DNA of 64,000 nt from Streptomyces sp. NBC_01689 (GTDB lineage: Bacteria > Actinomycetota > Actinomycetes > Streptomycetales > Streptomycetaceae): the NCBI RefSeq assembly GCF_036250675.1, contig NZ_CP109592.1, positions 1,860,001 to 1,924,000 on the forward strand, given 5' to 3'. The translations under genes and the position numbers were made by a program. Positions within the stretch are counted from its first letter, which is position 1; each line of letters starts with the position of its first letter. The notes under the pieces were generated by a model that saw nothing but the letters and a program-made list of their open reading frames with translations, did not search any database and was not told the origin of the DNA. Shown here piece by piece: positions 35,868 to 43,941 of this stretch.

Positions 35868-37018
35868 CCTCCCTGAGCCGTACGAACGACACGAACGACA
35901 CGAACACCACCCCCGGCACGAGCACCACCGGCAGCACCGGCGGAGCCGGGGCGGCCGTCCGGCGGGCCGCCGTGCGTCCGGCCGGGCACACGGTCCTGCG
36001 CGTGGGACGCGCCAGCTTCCTCGTGCACCGCAGAGCGGTCGTCGTCGCGACGGCGCTCGCGGCACTGCTCGCCTGCGCGGTGGTGGCCTCTCTGTGCGTC
36101 GGCGAGTCCTTCGTCGCACCCGGGGAGGTCGTCCGCGTGCTGTCCGGCCGCCCGAGCCCCGACGAACTCGTGGTGGGCACGCTGCGCCTGCCCCGACTGG
36201 TCGTCGGGCTGCTGGCGGGGGCCGCGTTCGGCGTCGCCGGGGCGCTGGTGCAGACCGTCGCGCGCAATCCGCTGGCCAGCCCCGACGTCATCGGTGTCAC
36301 GCACGGCGCGGGCGCGGCGACGGTCGCCGCGATGAGCTTCGACGCGGTCGGCCACGGATTCCTGCCGTACGTCTCCGTCACCGGCGGCCTCGCGGCGGCC
36401 GTGCTGGTGTACGCCTTCGCGTGGCGGAGCGGGCTGAACTCCGCACGCTTCGTGCTGGTCGGCATCGGTGTGTCCGTCGCACTCGGCTCGCTGACGCAGC
36501 TGTTCCTCACCAAGGGCGACTATCTGGTGGCCCAGCAGGCCAAGGTGTGGCTGACCGGCTCCCTCAACGGCCGTGGGTACGAGGAGGCACGCCCCCTCGC
36601 GCTCGTCCTGCTGGCCGCGGTCCCGGTGGCGTTGTGGGCGGCGCGCGCCCAGCGCGGCGCGGCCTTCGACGACGACACCGCCACCGCGCTCGGCATGCGT
36701 CCGGACCGGGTACGTCTCGGTCTGACCGCGCTCGGTGTCGTCCTCGCGTCGGTGGCGACCGGCGCCGCGGGACCGGTCGACTTCGTCGCCCTGCTCGCCC
36801 CGCAGATCGCGCGCCGGCTGACCCGCACCGCGCAGACCCCGCTGCTCTCCTCGGCGTTGACCGGCGCGCTGGTCGTCGTGGTCGCGGACCTGCTGGCCCG
36901 CCGCCTGTTCTCCCCGATCGAGCTGCCGGTCGGCGTTCTCACCGCCGCGGTGGGCGCCCCGTACCTGATGTGGCTCATCGTCCGCACCCGCAGCCGTACC
37001 GGAGGCATCTCCTCATGA
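35864..37018 (+). CDS. iron-siderophore ABC transporter permease (FecCD family)
   Basis: 384 aa. A Thr/Asn-rich N-terminal tail (TNDTNDTNTTPGTSTTGSTG) of about 55 residues precedes the FecCD core: LRLPRLVVGLLAGAAFGVAG, QTVARNPLASPDVIGVTHGAG, and FVALLAPQIARRLTRTAQ. It is coupled on both sides by 4-nt overlaps. Confidence 0.92.
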   Translation: MTSLSRTNDTNDTNTTPGTSTTGSTGGAGAAVRRAAVRPAGHTVLRVGRASFLVHRRAVVVATALAALLACAVVASLCVGESFVAPGEVVRVLSGRPSPDELVVGTLRLPRLVVGLLAGAAFGVAGALVQTVARNPLASPDVIGVTHGAGAATVAAMSFDAVGHGFLPYVSVTGGLAAAVLVYAFAWRSGLNSARFVLVGIGVSVALGSLTQLFLTKGDYLVAQQAKVWLTGSLNGRGYEEARPLALVLLAAVPVALWAARAQRGAAFDDDTATALGMRPDRVRLGLTALGVVLASVATGAAGPVDFVALLAPQIARRLTRTAQTPLLSSALTGALVVVVADLLARRLFSPIELPVGVLTAAVGAPYLMWLIVRTRSRTGGISS

Positions 37019-37827
37019 GCAGCCCGCCCGTCAGCCGCCTGTCGGCACACGACCTGACGCTCGCCTACGAGCAACGCACCGTCGTCGAGGGGCTGGACCT
37101 GGAGATACCCGACGGCGAGGTCACGGTCGTCGTCGGTCCGAACGCCTGCGGCAAGTCCACGGTCCTGCGGGCGTTGGGCCGTCTCCTGAAACCGCGTGGG
37201 GGCTCCGTCCTGCTGGACGGGGCCGAGCTCGCCCGGGTCCCCGCCCGGCAGATCGCCCGGACCATCGGGGTCCTGCCGCAGTCCCCGACCCCGCCGGACG
37301 GCATCACCGTCGCCGACCTCGTCGCCCGGGGGCGCCAGCCGCACCAGAAGTGGTGGCAGCAGTGGTCCGAGGCCGACGAACGCGTCGTCACGGACGCGCT
37401 GGAGCGTACCGACACGGCCGACCTCCGCGACCGGCCGGTCGACGAACTCTCCGGCGGCCAGCGGCAACGGGTGTGGATCGCCCTGGCCCTGGCCCAGGAC
37501 ACGGACCTGCTGCTCCTCGACGAGCCCACGACGTACCTGGACATCGCGCACCAGGTGGAGGTCCTCGATCTCGTCCGCCGGCTCAACCACGAGCGCGGCC
37601 GTACCGTCGTCGCCGTCCTCCACGACCTCAACCAGGCCGCCCGGTACGCCGATCACCTCGTCGCCATGAAGGCGGGCCGGATCGTCGCGCAGGGCCCGCC
37701 GGCCGAGGTCGTCACCGCCGAACTGGTCCAGGACGTCTTCGGTCTCTCCTGTGTCGTCGTCCCCGACCCGGTCACCGGCGGCCCGCTCGTCGTCCCCGCC
37801 CGGGTGTGGGAGGCGGGACCGCGCTGA
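37015..37827 (+). CDS. iron-siderophore ABC transporter ATP-binding protein
   Basis: 270 aa FepC/FhuC-type ATPase: Walker A GPNACGKST, Q-loop VLPQSPT, signature LSGGQRQR, Walker B LLLLDEPTTYLD and the H-loop in VLHDLNQAARY. It completes the importer. GGAGG precedes ATG 37015, which overlaps the permease stop. Confidence 0.95.
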   Translation: MSSPPVSRLSAHDLTLAYEQRTVVEGLDLEIPDGEVTVVVGPNACGKSTVLRALGRLLKPRGGSVLLDGAELARVPARQIARTIGVLPQSPTPPDGITVADLVARGRQPHQKWWQQWSEADERVVTDALERTDTADLRDRPVDELSGGQRQRVWIALALAQDTDLLLLDEPTTYLDIAHQVEVLDLVRRLNHERGRTVVAVLHDLNQAARYADHLVAMKAGRIVAQGPPAEVVTAELVQDVFGLSCVVVPDPVTGGPLVVPARVWEAGPR

Positions 37828-37836
37828 CCGCCGGCC

Positions 37837-37857
37837 CGGGCCGCGCACCACGGCCCG
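37837..37857 (+). terminator. hairpin after the siderophore operon
   Basis: CGGGCCG (37837-37843) and CGGCCCG (37851-37857) form a 7-bp stem with a 7-nt loop, 10 nt after the stop. Confidence 0.5.
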
Positions 37858-37937
37858 TACGGCCCCCTGTCGGCCGCTCACCGCACCGTCCGGCGAACCG
37901 GGCGCGGGTGTGGGCGCGGGCCCACCGGGCGACCCGT

Positions 37938-38723
37938 CTACCCGGCCGCGTACACGTCCTCGACGTACCGCCCGTCGGCGATCAGGCGGTCGAGCCACCG
38001 TAGCGGGTCCCCGCCGGGGACCCGGTCCGCGTGCAGCGTGCGGAAGGCGCTCCGTACGCCGGGGGCAGTGCGCGAACCGTCGCCGCACACGTACACCCGG
38101 GCTCCGGACTCCAGCGGGCCCCACACCTCGTCCGCCTCGGCGGCGATCCGGTGCTGCACGAATCCGGTGCCCGCGGCGGCGACCGCGCTGAAGGCCGGGC
38201 GCAGGGACACCGCTCCGGCGGCCTCGGCGGCCCGGAGTTCGTCGGCGTGCAGATAGGAGGAGATCGAGTACGAGCGGGGGCGCGGCGGGGTGAACAGGTC
38301 GAGCAGCGCGGGCCGGTCGAGCGCGCCGGGCAGCGCGGGGTGCCCCTCGATCGTCTCGACCAGGGTGCGCGGGTCGGCCGCCGGGGTCCCGTCGACGGCC
38401 GCCGCGGCGGCGAGGGCCGCGCTCTCCGGTGGACACGGGTCGGCGGCGGCGAGCGCGGAGAGCTGGCGGGCGGTCGGGCGGGTCTGCAACTCGACCTGAT
38501 GGGACAGCAGATGACGCGCCGTCACCGGCCGGTCCACTGCCGAGCCGTCGCGGCGGGCACGGCCGGCCCCGATGTCGAGGAGCGCGTCGGGGTCGAGACC
38601 GAGGGCGGTGACGATCCGTGCCACGAGGGCCGGGTCGTCGACGGGGAGCACCGTGCGGTGGTGGCCGTACGGGTGCCGGGCGCGCGCGGGGACGTGCCGG
38701 CCGCCCGAGCAACGCGCCTCCAC
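37938..38723 (-). pseudogene. remnant of a P450-reductase (CPR-type FAD domain) gene
   Basis: The open frame (261 aa from GTG 38723) aligns with the C-terminal half of bifunctional P450/NADPH-P450 reductases: VDDPALVARIVTALGLDPDALL, VDRPVTARHLLSHQVELQ, the flavin motif RPRSYSISS, and a C-terminal VYVCGDGSRTAPGVRSAF. The segment after RSYSISS jumps directly to YLHADELRAAEAAG, so about 100 residues carrying the flavin GVCSxxL loop and the NADPH GPGTGxAPFRGF loop are missing in-frame. No flavodoxin or haem domain precedes it, and the upstream residues are scrambled. It cannot be a working reductase. Confidence 0.7.
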
Positions 38724-39176
38724 GGCCGAGACACGGGTGCTGCAGCTGCTCGCCGGGGTGCCGCCACCGCGCGCGCCGCCCGGGAGACGGGCCTGACGGC
38801 GTCACCTACCGTCTCCGGCGCCTGTCCGAGCGGTGGGGAGCGGCCGACCCGTACGGAACCGGTCGCCCGCGCCTACGCGCTCGGCGTGCTGGGCGTGCTG
38901 GGCGCCGGGAGTGTGGCCGCCCACCGCCGTCCCCGCGCCCTGAGCCGCGGCGCGGGGCATCGGCCGGTCCCGTCCTGTCCCCGCCCGGGACCGCCCGGGA
39001 CCGCCCAGGTGAGGCAACGGGATGAAGCCCGGACCCGTTCGGACGCGTTCCGGCACGTCCTCTCGCTCGGTCGGTCCCCTTTGGCTTGTGTGAGTCCCGA
39101 CATTCCGGTCGCCCCACGACGCCCTGGCAGGGTGCGCGGCGGCATGCTCCGGACACACGTTCCCGCAGGAGGTTTG
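38724..39176. other. non-coding gap before the TNT gene
   Basis: About 450 nt without a credible gene. Traces of the decayed reductase may extend to about 38760 (SSCSTR in the same frame as the remnant). Short GACCGCCCGG-type repeats lie at about 38985-39008. The promoter of the TNT gene must lie here but none is distinct. Confidence 0.4.
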
Positions 39177-39983
39177 GTGAGATCGTCACATCGGTGTGCG
39201 AGCCTGGCGGCGGTGGGAGGCCTGGCCGGCTCCCTGGTTCTGGGCGCTTCCGTCTCGTCGTCCGCGGCCCCCGCGGACAGGGACGGTGGCCGTCCGGGTG
39301 CCGCGGCGCACGCCTGGCCCGTCGACCCGGCGTCGTCGGCGGCGGATTCGTCCGCGCGACTGCTGTCCGGGCTCGGCGGGCCCGTCCAGCCGCGGGCGTG
39401 CAGGGGGCTGGTGCCCGCGCCCATCGCGCCGGCGCTGCGCCCGTACTTCTTCTGCGGTGACTGGCGGCTCGGCCCCAAGCGGCTGCCGACGCGGGGAGAG
39501 CTGGGGAGGATCCTCCACCGTTACGACCGGCTCGGCGGTCTCACGGCCGTGCGGTTCCTGGACCGTTGGTGGGACCCGGCCGCCGACTCGGGCCAGGGCG
39601 ACTGGCGTTACCCGCCGGACGACGGCTACACGCACCGGAACCAGACGGTGCTCGCCGCTCCCTACACGCTCCGCAAGGGACTGAAGCTGGACCGGTTCGG
39701 CGGCGAGGCGGGCCGGTTCCTCGCCCCGCTGGGCACCACGTACGGCAAGCGCTCGATCCCGCCGTCGAGCCTCAACACCATGGACCCGCGCTACCCGTAC
39801 GACTACCACGTGTACAAGGTGGCCAAGCCGGTCACGGTGTGCGCCGGAAAGACGGCCCCCGGGTTCGAGCAGCCGGGCCTGGGCACCCAGTTCGTGACGT
39901 CCAGTCAGTTCTGCCCGGACATCCCGCGCACCACCGTGGGTGACCTGGTGCGGAACGGCACCCTGGTGCGGATCAACAGGTAG
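39177..39983 (+). CDS. secreted TNT-domain protein (NAD glycohydrolase toxin type)
   Basis: 268 aa from GTG 39177, which has AGGAGG 4-5 nt upstream. The signal peptide (LAAVGGLAGSLVLGASVSSSA) precedes a spacer and a TNT/DUF4237 domain in the last 120 residues: LDRFGGEAGRFLAPLGTTYG, SIPPSSLN, YHVYKVAKPVTVCAGKTAPG and FEQPGLGTQF. The family type member is the tuberculosis necrotizing toxin, an NAD+ glycohydrolase, and the conserved Gln of the GxGTQ segment is present. Two Cys pairs suggest disulfides. No long secretion or polymorphic-toxin N-terminus is attached, so it is a stand-alone exoenzyme. A small gene follows that may protect the producer. Confidence 0.85.
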   Translation: MRSSHRCASLAAVGGLAGSLVLGASVSSSAAPADRDGGRPGAAAHAWPVDPASSAADSSARLLSGLGGPVQPRACRGLVPAPIAPALRPYFFCGDWRLGPKRLPTRGELGRILHRYDRLGGLTAVRFLDRWWDPAADSGQGDWRYPPDDGYTHRNQTVLAAPYTLRKGLKLDRFGGEAGRFLAPLGTTYGKRSIPPSSLNTMDPRYPYDYHVYKVAKPVTVCAGKTAPGFEQPGLGTQFVTSSQFCPDIPRTTVGDLVRNGTLVRINR

Positions 39984-40012
39984 TCCCGCTCTCCGCGACC
40001 ACGCAGGATCCC

Positions 40013-40052
40013 GCTGAAGCCGGGCCCGGTCATCTCCGGGCCCGGCTTCGGC
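40013..40052 (+). terminator. hairpin between the TNT toxin gene and its small partner
   Basis: A perfect 14-bp stem GAAGCCGGGCCCGG / CCGGGCCCGGCTTC (40016-40049) with a 6-nt loop is extended by further pairs to 40013/40052. It lies in the 89-nt gap. It could end toxin transcription or attenuate read-through, changing the toxin:partner ratio. Confidence 0.7.
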
Positions 40053-40072
40053 CCTGAGAAAGGACCGACGTC

Positions 40073-40348
40073 ATGGACCGGTTCATGCTGTGCCGGGCCC
40101 TGCGGGCCGCCGGAGTTCCGTCCGGCTACTACGAGATCCCGGACTGCCCCGGTGAACACCGCGCGGCGGACCGCTACTTCCTGGAGGAACACGACGGCGA
40201 GTGGCTGGTCGGCGTCCACGAGCGGGGACGGCGGGATGTCTTCGAACGGTTCACCGACGAGACCCGGGCGTGCGAATGGCTCTACGACCGCCTCGTCGAC
40301 GAGGCACCGGCCCCCGAGCCCGATCGGCCGCACGGCACGGCGGGATGA
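40073..40348 (+). CDS. small acidic protein, putative immunity partner of the TNT protein
   Basis: 91 aa, MDRFMLCRALRAAGVPSGYY start, with RYFLEEHDGEWLVGVHERG and FERFTDETRACEWLYDRLVDE. It is acidic with no signal peptide, so cytoplasmic. AAAGGA precedes ATG 40073. It follows a TNT-type NADase gene at 89 nt in the same orientation. The known TNT antitoxin of M. tuberculosis (IFT, Rv3902c) is larger and not obviously similar. The immunity role is inferred from position and composition; no domain is recognised with certainty. Confidence 0.65.
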   Translation: MDRFMLCRALRAAGVPSGYYEIPDCPGEHRAADRYFLEEHDGEWLVGVHERGRRDVFERFTDETRACEWLYDRLVDEAPAPEPDRPHGTAG

Positions 40349-41141
40349 GCCACGACCGCTCACCCGCCTCGGACCACCGGGCACCCGCCCCGGTGCACCG
40401 GTCACGGACCGGGGACCTCGGTCCCGCGCCCACGGACTCGCGCCCACCGGCGCCCGGGCGCTCCCCGGCCCCGTACTCCTCCAGCCCGATCCGCGGGATG
40501 CCCGCCATGGCGCCGGAGACCATGCGCGCGACGATGCCGACGGAACCGGTGGTGGCCGCCGTGAGGACGGGCCCGAACACGGCGCCGGGGAGCACGGTGG
40601 TCAGTTCGGTCGGGCCGGTGTGACCGGCCATGAAGTCCCACGCGGCCCGCTCCGCGAGCGTCTTCGCGCGGCGGTAGGGGATCAGCGTGGGGTCGTCGGG
40701 GTCGGTCCACAGCGTCTCGTCGGTCACGCCCTCCGTGGCGTAGGACGACGGGCTCGCGGCGTTGGCCGCGGAGGTCATCACGACACGCCGGACCCCGGCC
40801 CCGGTCGCCGCCCGCAGCACCCGCAGCGCGCCGTCGCGGGCCGGGGCGATGACCGCGTCCGGGTCGCCGGGGGCGGCGGCGCCGAGCGGGGACGCCACGT
40901 GCAGTACCCGGTCGACGCCCTTGACGGCGGCGTCCCAGCCCTCGTCCGCCGTCAGGTCGGCCGTCGCGAAGCGCAGCCGTCCCGCCGGGTCGACGACGCT
41001 CGACACCGCGTCGAGGACGGCCCGCTTCTTCGCCTCGTCCCGGACGGTGGTGCGCACCTCGTAGCCGCCGCGCAGCAGCTCGGCGATGCACCAGCCCGCG
41101 ATGTAGCCGCTGCCGCCGGTCACCAGAACCACTTCGGCCAT
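40251..41141 (-). CDS. NAD-dependent epimerase/reductase, C-terminally truncated
   Basis: As written 296 aa. Residues 1-220 match dihydroflavonol-reductase-like extended SDRs: VVLVTGGSGYIAGWCIAELLRGGYEV, DVRV-like VDRVLHVASPLG, VMTSAANA, the catalytic YRRAK (Y-x-x-x-K) and VLPGAVFGPV. After GIPRIGLE (about 40484) the usual 110-residue substrate domain is absent. The frame continues through low-complexity residues and runs 98 nt antisense into the 91-aa gene. The gene is probably inactive beyond 40480. ATG 41141 has GGGGAG upstream. It is divergent from a TetR regulator with duplicated operators. Confidence 0.7.
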   Translation of the reverse strand: MAEVVLVTGGSGYIAGWCIAELLRGGYEVRTTVRDEAKKRAVLDAVSSVVDPAGRLRFATADLTADEGWDAAVKGVDRVLHVASPLGAAAPGDPDAVIAPARDGALRVLRAATGAGVRRVVMTSAANAASPSSYATEGVTDETLWTDPDDPTLIPYRRAKTLAERAAWDFMAGHTGPTELTTVLPGAVFGPVLTAATTGSVGIVARMVSGAMAGIPRIGLEEYGAGERPGAGGRESVGAGPRSPVRDRCTGAGARWSEAGERSWLIPPCRAADRARGPVPRRRGGRRAIRTPGSRR

Positions 41142-41180
41142 GGCCGTTCTCCCCTTCGTCGGACGGGTGTGGGAAAATGA

Positions 41181-41230
41181 AACGGAAGCCCCTCCGTTAC
41201 GGTCACGAACGTACCGGAAGCCCTTCCGTT
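41181..41230. promoter_or_regulatory. two copies of a TetR-type operator
   Basis: AACGGAAGCCCCTCCGTT (41181-41198) and ACCGGAAGCCCTTCCGTT (41213-41230) are 16/18 identical, each with dyad symmetry (CGGA/TCCG), and start 32 nt apart, about three helical turns. They lie between the epimerase and TetR genes and are the likely autoregulatory site. Confidence 0.75.
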
Positions 41231-41263
41231 TCGCAATCCGCACTGAACGGACCACCGACACCC

Positions 41264-41839
41264 GTGAACTCGCTGCCACCGAAGCCGACACGTTCCGACG
41301 CCCTCGGCAACCGGGCGCGCATCCTGGCCGCCGCCACCGAGGCGCTCTCGGCGTCCACCAGCGCCTCCATGACGTCCATCGCCAAGCAGGCCGGGGTGGG
41401 GGTCGGCACCCTGTACCGGCACTTCCCGACCCGGGAGGCCCTCGTCGTCGAGCTCTACCACCAGGAGATCCAGAAGCTCATCGACCTCGCCCACACCCTG
41501 GCGGGCTCGCGCCCCCCGCTCGTGGCCCTGCGCGGCTGGTTCGACGAGGTCGCCCGCTACGGGCAGCTCAAGTACGGCGTGGCCGAGGTCATCCACGCGG
41601 CGACGAACGGCGGTCTCGACGACGAGCACTACGAACCCTTCCTCGGAGCCATCACCGCCCTGCTCGACGCGGGCGCCGCCGAGGGCACTCTGAAGCCGGG
41701 GACCGACCCGGAGGACGTGCTCCTGCAGCTCAGCGTGTTGTGGCGGATCCCGCCGGGGGAGGGCAGCCAGGCACGGGCGGCGCGGATCCTCGACCTCGTG
41801 GCCGACGGGCTCCGCAGCCGCCCGGCGGAGACTCCCTGA
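41264..41839 (+). CDS. TetR/AcrR-family repressor
   Basis: 191 aa from GTG 41264. The N-terminal helix-turn-helix (ARILAAATEALSASTSASMTS, AKQAGVGVGTLYRHFPTREAL) is followed by a ligand-binding helical domain. The frame is open upstream to an ATG at 41177, but that start would place the two operator copies inside the coding sequence, so the internal GTG is preferred. It presumably represses itself and the divergent, now truncated, epimerase gene. Confidence 0.87.
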   Translation: MNSLPPKPTRSDALGNRARILAAATEALSASTSASMTSIAKQAGVGVGTLYRHFPTREALVVELYHQEIQKLIDLAHTLAGSRPPLVALRGWFDEVARYGQLKYGVAEVIHAATNGGLDDEHYEPFLGAITALLDAGAAEGTLKPGTDPEDVLLQLSVLWRIPPGEGSQARAARILDLVADGLRSRPAETP

Positions 41840-41890
41840 CCCTCACCGGACGACGGGTCCCCTCCGCCCCTCACCCGCTTCCGCCCGCAC

Positions 41891-42892
41891 TCACATCCCG
41901 TCCCGCACGGTGAGCACGATCTTGCCGCGGTGCTCCCGGCGCTCCAGGCGCTCGTGCGCGTCCCGTGCCCGCTCCAGGGGGAACACCGCCTCCACCGGCA
42001 CCCGGTACCGGCCCGCCGCGACCCGCTCAGCGAGTTCCCGCAGGTCCGCGCGGGGGTCGTAGCCGTGGATCTGCAGGTTGGTGAGCTGGAAGCCGAGGAC
42101 GGACGCGTTCTTCGGGTAGAAGTCACGGGTGTCGACGACGCTCGGCTCCAGCGCCACGTTGGCGAGGGCGACCACCCGTCCGCCGTGGCCGACCTCGCGC
42201 AGGCTCCGCCCGAAGGCGGGGCCGCCCACGGCGTCGAGGACGATGTCCGCACCGCGCCCCCCGGTCAGCCGCAGCACCTCGTCGACCTCGGCGTCGTCGG
42301 GGTGCGCGGAGGTGTCCAGGATCTCCTGGGCGCCGAACCCCGCCGCCCAGGCGGTCTTCTCCGGTGAACCGGCCGACGCGATGACACGGGCACCCGCACC
42401 GGCCGCGATCTGCACCGCCGCGGTCCCCACCCCGCTCGCCGCGGCCTTCACCAGCACCGTCTCCCCCTCGGTCACCTTCGCCAGCCGGAGCAGGCAGTAC
42501 CAGGCGGACAGCCAGGCCACGGGCAGTGTCGCGGCCTGCGTCAGCTCGACGCCCGCCGGCAGCACGGTCACCCGCTCGGCCGGGACGACGACCAACTCGG
42601 CATAGAAACCCGGGGCGTTCACCCCGTCCAGGGCCATGACCCGCTGCCCGACGCCGACCCCGGTCACCCCCTCCCCCACGGCCACCACGACGCCGGACGC
42701 CTCGACACCCGGAATCAGCGGCGGACGGCCCGCCCGGTGGTAGACCCCGGCCCGTACGAGCGCGTCCGCCCGGTTCACGCCGGCGGCCGCGACCCGTACC
42801 AGCACCTGACCGGGGCCCGCCACCGGGTCCGGCACCTCCACCGGAACCAGCACCTCGGGCCCGCCGAACTCGTCGATCCGCACCGCGCGCAT
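41891..42892 (-). CDS. zinc-independent quinone oxidoreductase / MDR-family alcohol dehydrogenase
   Basis: 333 aa medium-chain dehydrogenase: MRAVRIDEFGGPEVL start, GVNRADALVRAGVYH, PLIPGVEASGVVVAVGEGV, nucleotide loop AAASGVGTAAVQIA, and GADIVLDAVGG. The catalytic zinc ligands of classical ADHs are absent, as in NADPH:quinone reductases. ATG 42892 is chosen by homology; the frame is open further upstream but crosses operator repeats. It is divergent from a CGNR regulator. Confidence 0.88.
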   Translation of the reverse strand: MRAVRIDEFGGPEVLVPVEVPDPVAGPGQVLVRVAAAGVNRADALVRAGVYHRAGRPPLIPGVEASGVVVAVGEGVTGVGVGQRVMALDGVNAPGFYAELVVVPAERVTVLPAGVELTQAATLPVAWLSAWYCLLRLAKVTEGETVLVKAAASGVGTAAVQIAAGAGARVIASAGSPEKTAWAAGFGAQEILDTSAHPDDAEVDEVLRLTGGRGADIVLDAVGGPAFGRSLREVGHGGRVVALANVALEPSVVDTRDFYPKNASVLGFQLTNLQIHGYDPRADLRELAERVAAGRYRVPVEAVFPLERARDAHERLERREHRGKIVLTVRDGM

Positions 42893-42951
42893 ACCGCATC
42901 CGCTCCCTCGAAGACGCACCGGAGCACCTCGCGCCGGACGGGCGCGTTCAC

Positions 42952-43001
42952 TGACACCGGTTGAAGTGGTGTCACTTTGCGACACCTCATGAACAGGTGT
43001 C
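42952..43001. promoter_or_regulatory. paired operators between the quinone oxidoreductase and CGNR genes
   Basis: TGACACC/GGTGTCA (42952-42974, 9-nt spacer) and GACACCT/AGGTGTC (42981-43001, 7-nt spacer) give four GACACC half-sites within 50 nt, with centres about 28 nt apart. They directly precede the CGNR start and lie 60 nt from the oxidoreductase start. Confidence 0.75.
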
Positions 43002-43021
43002 AAGGCGCTAGACTCGGGACC

Positions 43022-43639
43022 ATGCCCGCAGCCCCCGCCCCCGATCCGCAGACGGCGTTCCCCTTCATCGGCGGCCGCCCCGCCCTGAACTTCGTCGCCA
43101 CGCTCGGCAAACGGCACACCGAGCCGCTCGAGCGGCTCCCGGACCCCGAATCACTCGCCCGCTGGATCACCGAGGCGGGCCTGGGCACGGGAGCGGACGA
43201 CGGGCCGGTACGGATCGGCGAGGCCGACCTCGTCCGCGCCCGCGCGCTGCGCGAGGCCGTCCACCGCCTCGTCCACGCCGCGCTGCGCGAGGCCGCCCCT
43301 GACCCCGCCGACGTCGCGCGGGTGAACGAGGCCGCGGCCCTGCCCGACCTCGCGCCCCAGTTCGCCGAGCCCCACGACGGCGCCTCCGGCCCGGCCCTGC
43401 GCTGGACGGCCGCCCGTCCCGGCCCCGCGGCACTGGCCACCGTGGCGAGGGACGCCGTCCTCCTGATCAGCGGCCCTCTGCTCGGGAGGGTCAAGGAGTG
43501 CGAGAACCCCACCTGCTCCCTGCTCTTCCTCGACGACTCACAGGCCCGCCGGCGCCGCTGGTGTTCCATGGACCGCTGCGGCAACCTCGCCAAGGTGGCG
43601 GGCTACCGTGCGCGCGGCCGCACCGCGTCCACCCGCTGA
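43022..43639 (+). CDS. CGNR zinc-finger (ABATE-domain) transcriptional regulator
   Basis: 205 aa. An ABATE-type N-terminal domain (FIGGRPALNFVATLGKRH, ESLARWITEAGLG) precedes a C-terminal zinc finger CENPTCSLLFLDDSQARRRR followed by WCSMDRCGN, giving the CGNR signature. Members are stress- or ligand-responsive regulators, and the four-half-site operator just upstream suggests control of itself and the divergent quinone oxidoreductase. The RBS is weak. Confidence 0.87.
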   Translation: MPAAPAPDPQTAFPFIGGRPALNFVATLGKRHTEPLERLPDPESLARWITEAGLGTGADDGPVRIGEADLVRARALREAVHRLVHAALREAAPDPADVARVNEAAALPDLAPQFAEPHDGASGPALRWTAARPGPAALATVARDAVLLISGPLLGRVKECENPTCSLLFLDDSQARRRRWCSMDRCGNLAKVAGYRARGRTASTR

Positions 43640-43941
43640 GCGTCCACGTCCCACCTCATCCACGTCTCACCGCATCCGCGCCCACCCGCCGGACGGCGGC
43701 CCGTCCCCGTACGGTGAAGGGGCGCCCCCGCGAAGGAGAGACCCCCGTGAGACCTCCGTGGCGGCGGACCCACGGACCGGCACGCCCCTGACACCCGCGC
43801 GCCGGGGACGGCGCGCCGCCGGGGGTACGTCCGGGCAGATCAGGGCAGGGACCCGACCACGACAAATTTCGCTTCGTTGCGGACAGTTATGGTCCTCGAT
43901 CCGCACGTTCGGTACAGCAGCGAAAGGGGAAAAGGCCAAGG
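43640..43941. other. non-coding gap before the FUSC gene
   Basis: 302 nt without a credible gene. The right end (43855-43941) is less GC-rich (AAATTTCGCTTCGTTGCGG) and probably holds the FUSC promoter. No specific boxes are assigned. Confidence 0.35.
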
